DNA from: Gammaproteobacteria bacterium
GTDB taxonomy: Bacteria; Pseudomonadota; Gammaproteobacteria; Ga0077536
NCBI GenBank assembly: GCA_016191285.1
Contig: JACPPA010000009.1
Location: forward strand, 62,001 to 126,000
DNA: 64,000 nt
Direction: 5' to 3'
In this document: positions 62,958 to 64,000 of the stretch, piece after piece
Layout: every line of letters begins with the position of its first letter
Position numbering within the stretch: the first letter of the stretch is position 1
Translations under genes and position numbers: made by a program
Notes under the pieces: model-generated
The model's input: only the letters and a program-made list of their open reading frames with translations
The model's database searches: none
Told to the model about the DNA's origin: nothing

Positions 62958-64000
62958 GAGTGGAAGCCGTAACGCGGGTAAGCACCGAAAATTTGCGTTT
63001 CAAACGTGCCGAACCCGACATCGCCGTTATCCATTTCCATGCGGCAGAGGACGTGGGTGGGACCGATCCGCGCAGTGACCGCGTCGTTCCCGAGATCGTA
63101 TCGGACCGTATTCACCCACGGGTTGCCCATGTATTTTCCGTGTCGCCAATCGTCTGGCCCGCCGTAACCCGTCCCCGCGCGTAAATAGGCACGACGTAAT
63201 GGGAAGAGGCGAACGACACGGCGTTCGCCATCGGCATCCCGAAAACTCACCGAAGAACCGGCCTGTAATTCGCGGGTGGCCGAATCAAATTTCAAGTCAT
63301 GCTGAGCGTCGCCGAGCACCGTCACGTCACCGCCGCGCGCAAAACTTGCAACGCGCCGCACGGTTTCGATCTCGCGTTCGCCGGAAGGATATTCGCCAAG
63401 ACTGAAATGAATGGAGTAATGCTCAAACTGCATCGGCGACCAGATCCACAGCGTAGTGCGCTGTTCGTTGGTGGCGTGCGCTTGCATGATCCCGCGTGGT
63501 TCGCGCTCAAGACCAATCGACCGCACGCCCCACGAGCGATCGCGTGCCCCCCACGCCGTCGCGGCGTTGAGCTCGAAACGTCGATCATCCACGCGTAGCG
63601 TTCCGGTCCAATTGCCGGTCTGAATAAAACGCGTGCCTTGTTCCAGTACCCGGCCGAGCGTTCGCGTGAAGAGCGGCGGCTCCTCGAAGGCTGGCACCGC
63701 GCCGATCCACTCTAAATCGAACGCTATGGCGTCACGCTCGCTGTGACACGAAAAGCGCAGACGGCGCAGCCCTTCCACGACTTCAACGCTGAATGGGCCG
63801 ACGTTCACCGTATCCATGCGATCGCTGCCGAGCTCGCGTGAGGCGCGCGTTGTACATTGTGTCGCGCCAACCGCTACCGAGGCGAACGCGTCGATGACGC
63901 CGAGGTTAGGATAGCTCCCCATGCCGAGCATGAAGAACAACTCTGAACTGCAGGCGTGCCCGGTGAAGAAATAGCGATCGTAGAATCGCCGATCGCTGGT
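62954..64000 (-). CDS. Unknown protein, 5' end outside the window
   Basis: The frame is open to the end of the window without a start, so the protein is partial at its N-terminus; at least 348 residues are visible. It has a beta-rich appearance with many Trp and Gly (WTGTLRVDDRRFELNAATAWGARDRSWGVRSIG), resembling the DUF7064/7065 or CrtC-like hydratase fold. The last residues end with a Pro/Tyr-rich AYPRYGFHS. It heads an operon with the phosphotransferase and helical protein, overlapping the former by four bases. Confidence 0.6.
   Translation of the reverse strand, partial: TSDRRFYDRYFFTGHACSSELFFMLGMGSYPNLGVIDAFASVAVGATQCTTRASRELGSDRMDTVNVGPFSVEVVEGLRRLRFSCHSERDAIAFDLEWIGAVPAFEEPPLFTRTLGRVLEQGTRFIQTGNWTGTLRVDDRRFELNAATAWGARDRSWGVRSIGLEREPRGIMQAHATNEQRTTLWIWSPMQFEHYSIHFSLGEYPSGEREIETVRRVASFARGGDVTVLGDAQHDLKFDSATRELQAGSSVSFRDADGERRVVRLFPLRRAYLRAGTGYGGPDDWRHGKYMGNPWVNTVRYDLGNDAVTARIGPTHVLCRMEMDNGDVGFGTFETQIFGAYPRYGFHS

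Overview
The window is about 64 kb of moderately GC-rich, gene-dense bacterial chromosome. It most resembles a member of the Gammaproteobacteria. The reasons are conserved blocks in their usual order: metY-rimP-nusA-infB-rbfA-truB-rpsO-pnp, rpsP-rimM-trmD-rplS, pcm-nlpD-rpoS, hldE-hldD-waaA, and a PIMT-rhodanese-tolC cluster ending near waaA. I cannot name an order or genus from sequence reading alone. No phage, plasmid backbone, complete insertion sequence, rRNA or CRISPR array is visible.

Layout. 0-5.8 kb holds a membrane diguanylate cyclase, htpX, a HisN-like phosphatase, a five-hairpin repeat element in front of an unknown exported protein, and an SDR enzyme with Phe where the catalytic Tyr should be. 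5.8-14.4 kb, mostly on the minus strand, holds an apt-NRDE-egtB operon, a GAF protein with a degenerate GGDEF site, a TVP38/flavin-oxidoreductase fusion, an arsenite methyltransferase (arsM) and mltD. 14.5-23 kb is housekeeping: rnhA, dnaQ, grxD, a PuuD-like membrane protein with a 31-residue membrane microprotein, argF, pcm-nlpD-rpoS, adk and a 48-residue Lys/Ala-rich DNA-binding protein. 23-28.7 kb has mrcB, a TPR lipoprotein, an isolated fliK-fhlB pair and a GYF/pentapeptide-repeat membrane protein.

28.8-40.2 kb is the translation core, starting with an initiator tRNA that has its own strong promoter and an attenuator-like terminator before rimP. 40.2-50.3 kb has xerD, a Ser/Thr kinase with a cyclic-nucleotide domain coupled to a GspE/PilB-type ATPase, dsbC, and the LPS core genes hldE-hldD-waaA. 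50.3-58.8 kb has a glycine-zipper protein, a DEDDh exonuclease, an isochorismatase-family hydrolase, tolC-rhodanese-PIMT, a TPP riboswitch with thiC, an exported methyltransferase and dusA. 58.8-60.8 kb is the most rearranged part: a vapBC toxin-antitoxin pair followed by a decayed second copy that carries a remnant of the start of dusA. 60.8-64 kb has a DUF1993 protein and a minus-strand operon of an aminoglycoside-phosphotransferase-like protein with two unknown proteins. The last of these runs off the window.

The core is ordinary. The parts most likely to reward attention are the vapBC/dusA duplication, the kinase-ATPase pair, the multi-hairpin cassette, the two enzymes with altered catalytic motifs (SDR and GGDEF), and the small membrane and basic proteins. 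Family assignments come from reading motifs and remembered family features; no database search was run.
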